64,000 nt of DNA from Bacteroidaceae bacterium. GTDB taxonomy: Bacteria; Bacteroidota; Bacteroidia; Bacteroidales; Bacteroidaceae. Location: NCBI GenBank assembly GCA_017548165.1, contig JAFYMW010000115.1:27149-91148 (forward strand), written 5' to 3'. Below, piece by piece: positions 63,895-64,000 of this stretch; position 1 is the first letter of the stretch, and every line of letters starts with the position of its first letter. A program made the translations under genes and the position numbers. The notes under the pieces are model-generated. The model was not told the origin of the DNA. It saw only the letters and a program-made list of their open reading frames with translations, and did not search any database.

Positions 63895-64000
<106 letters not shown>

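Overview
The window looks like housekeeping chromosome of a member of the Bacteroidales, most likely Prevotellaceae. The grounds are: promoters of the Bacteroidetes type (TTTG, about 20 bp, TAnnTTTG) before many genes; the 286-residue Bacteroidetes-type primary sigma factor; the type IX secretion genes porU and porV; several families largely confined to the phylum (DUF3822, DUF4290, DUF5683, the HAD/hotdog fusion, the OMP beta-barrel family); and a Bacteroidetes-like 5S rRNA at the right edge. Genus is inferred from general resemblance and is not proven.

Layout. 1-2924: 3' part of a large outer-membrane beta-barrel protein. 3023-5103 (minus): inner-membrane-anchored hypothetical, DUF3822, rsmD. 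5201-7997 (plus): RecD-like helicase and the HAD-hotdog fusion. 8142-11293: alaS and a MerR-like regulator, divergent from interlocked promoters. 17340 down to 11362 (minus): parA-parB-DUF5683-lytic transglycosylase-RelA/SpoT, one probable operon. surE diverges from it. 20913-18338 (minus): lpxB and a DUF389 membrane protein. 21067-28299 (plus): AraC regulator with lipoprotein, frr-rsgA, trxB, an SLC13-type transporter and a DUF819 protein. 30782-28378 (minus): sulfatase and rnhB. Then tRNA-Leu(UAA) and tdk (minus).

31938-38444 (plus): rsmI, coiled-coil lipoprotein, hflX, AI-2E family protein, M15 peptidase and class I fumarase, followed by an HhH/outer-membrane protein. 47925 down to 40736 (minus): a tight eight-gene run, yicC-gmk-tsaB-DUF4290-murA-rimM-dxr-rseP, mixing nucleotide, tRNA, cell-wall, ribosome, isoprenoid and envelope-stress functions. 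nadD, a MORN-repeat protein and a GH109-like oxidoreductase-fold gene run the other way. Next come the primary sigma factor (minus), glyS and an FKBP lipoprotein (plus). A 0.7-kb stretch with no firm gene precedes a PurF-like gene (minus). The last block (63627 down to 55968, minus) is FAH-porU-porV-lipoprotein-cca, and the window ends inside a 5S rRNA gene whose operon lies beyond the edge.

I see no CRISPR array, insertion sequence, prophage or conjugative element. There is no clear candidate for a wholly new multi-gene system. The most unusual items are the PurF-like protein that has lost its glutaminase nucleophile but kept the PRPP loop and four cysteines, the interlocked alaS/MerR promoters, several near-leaderless genes, an exported ComEA-like HhH domain lacking its hairpin glycines, and MurA with Asp in place of the catalytic Cys.
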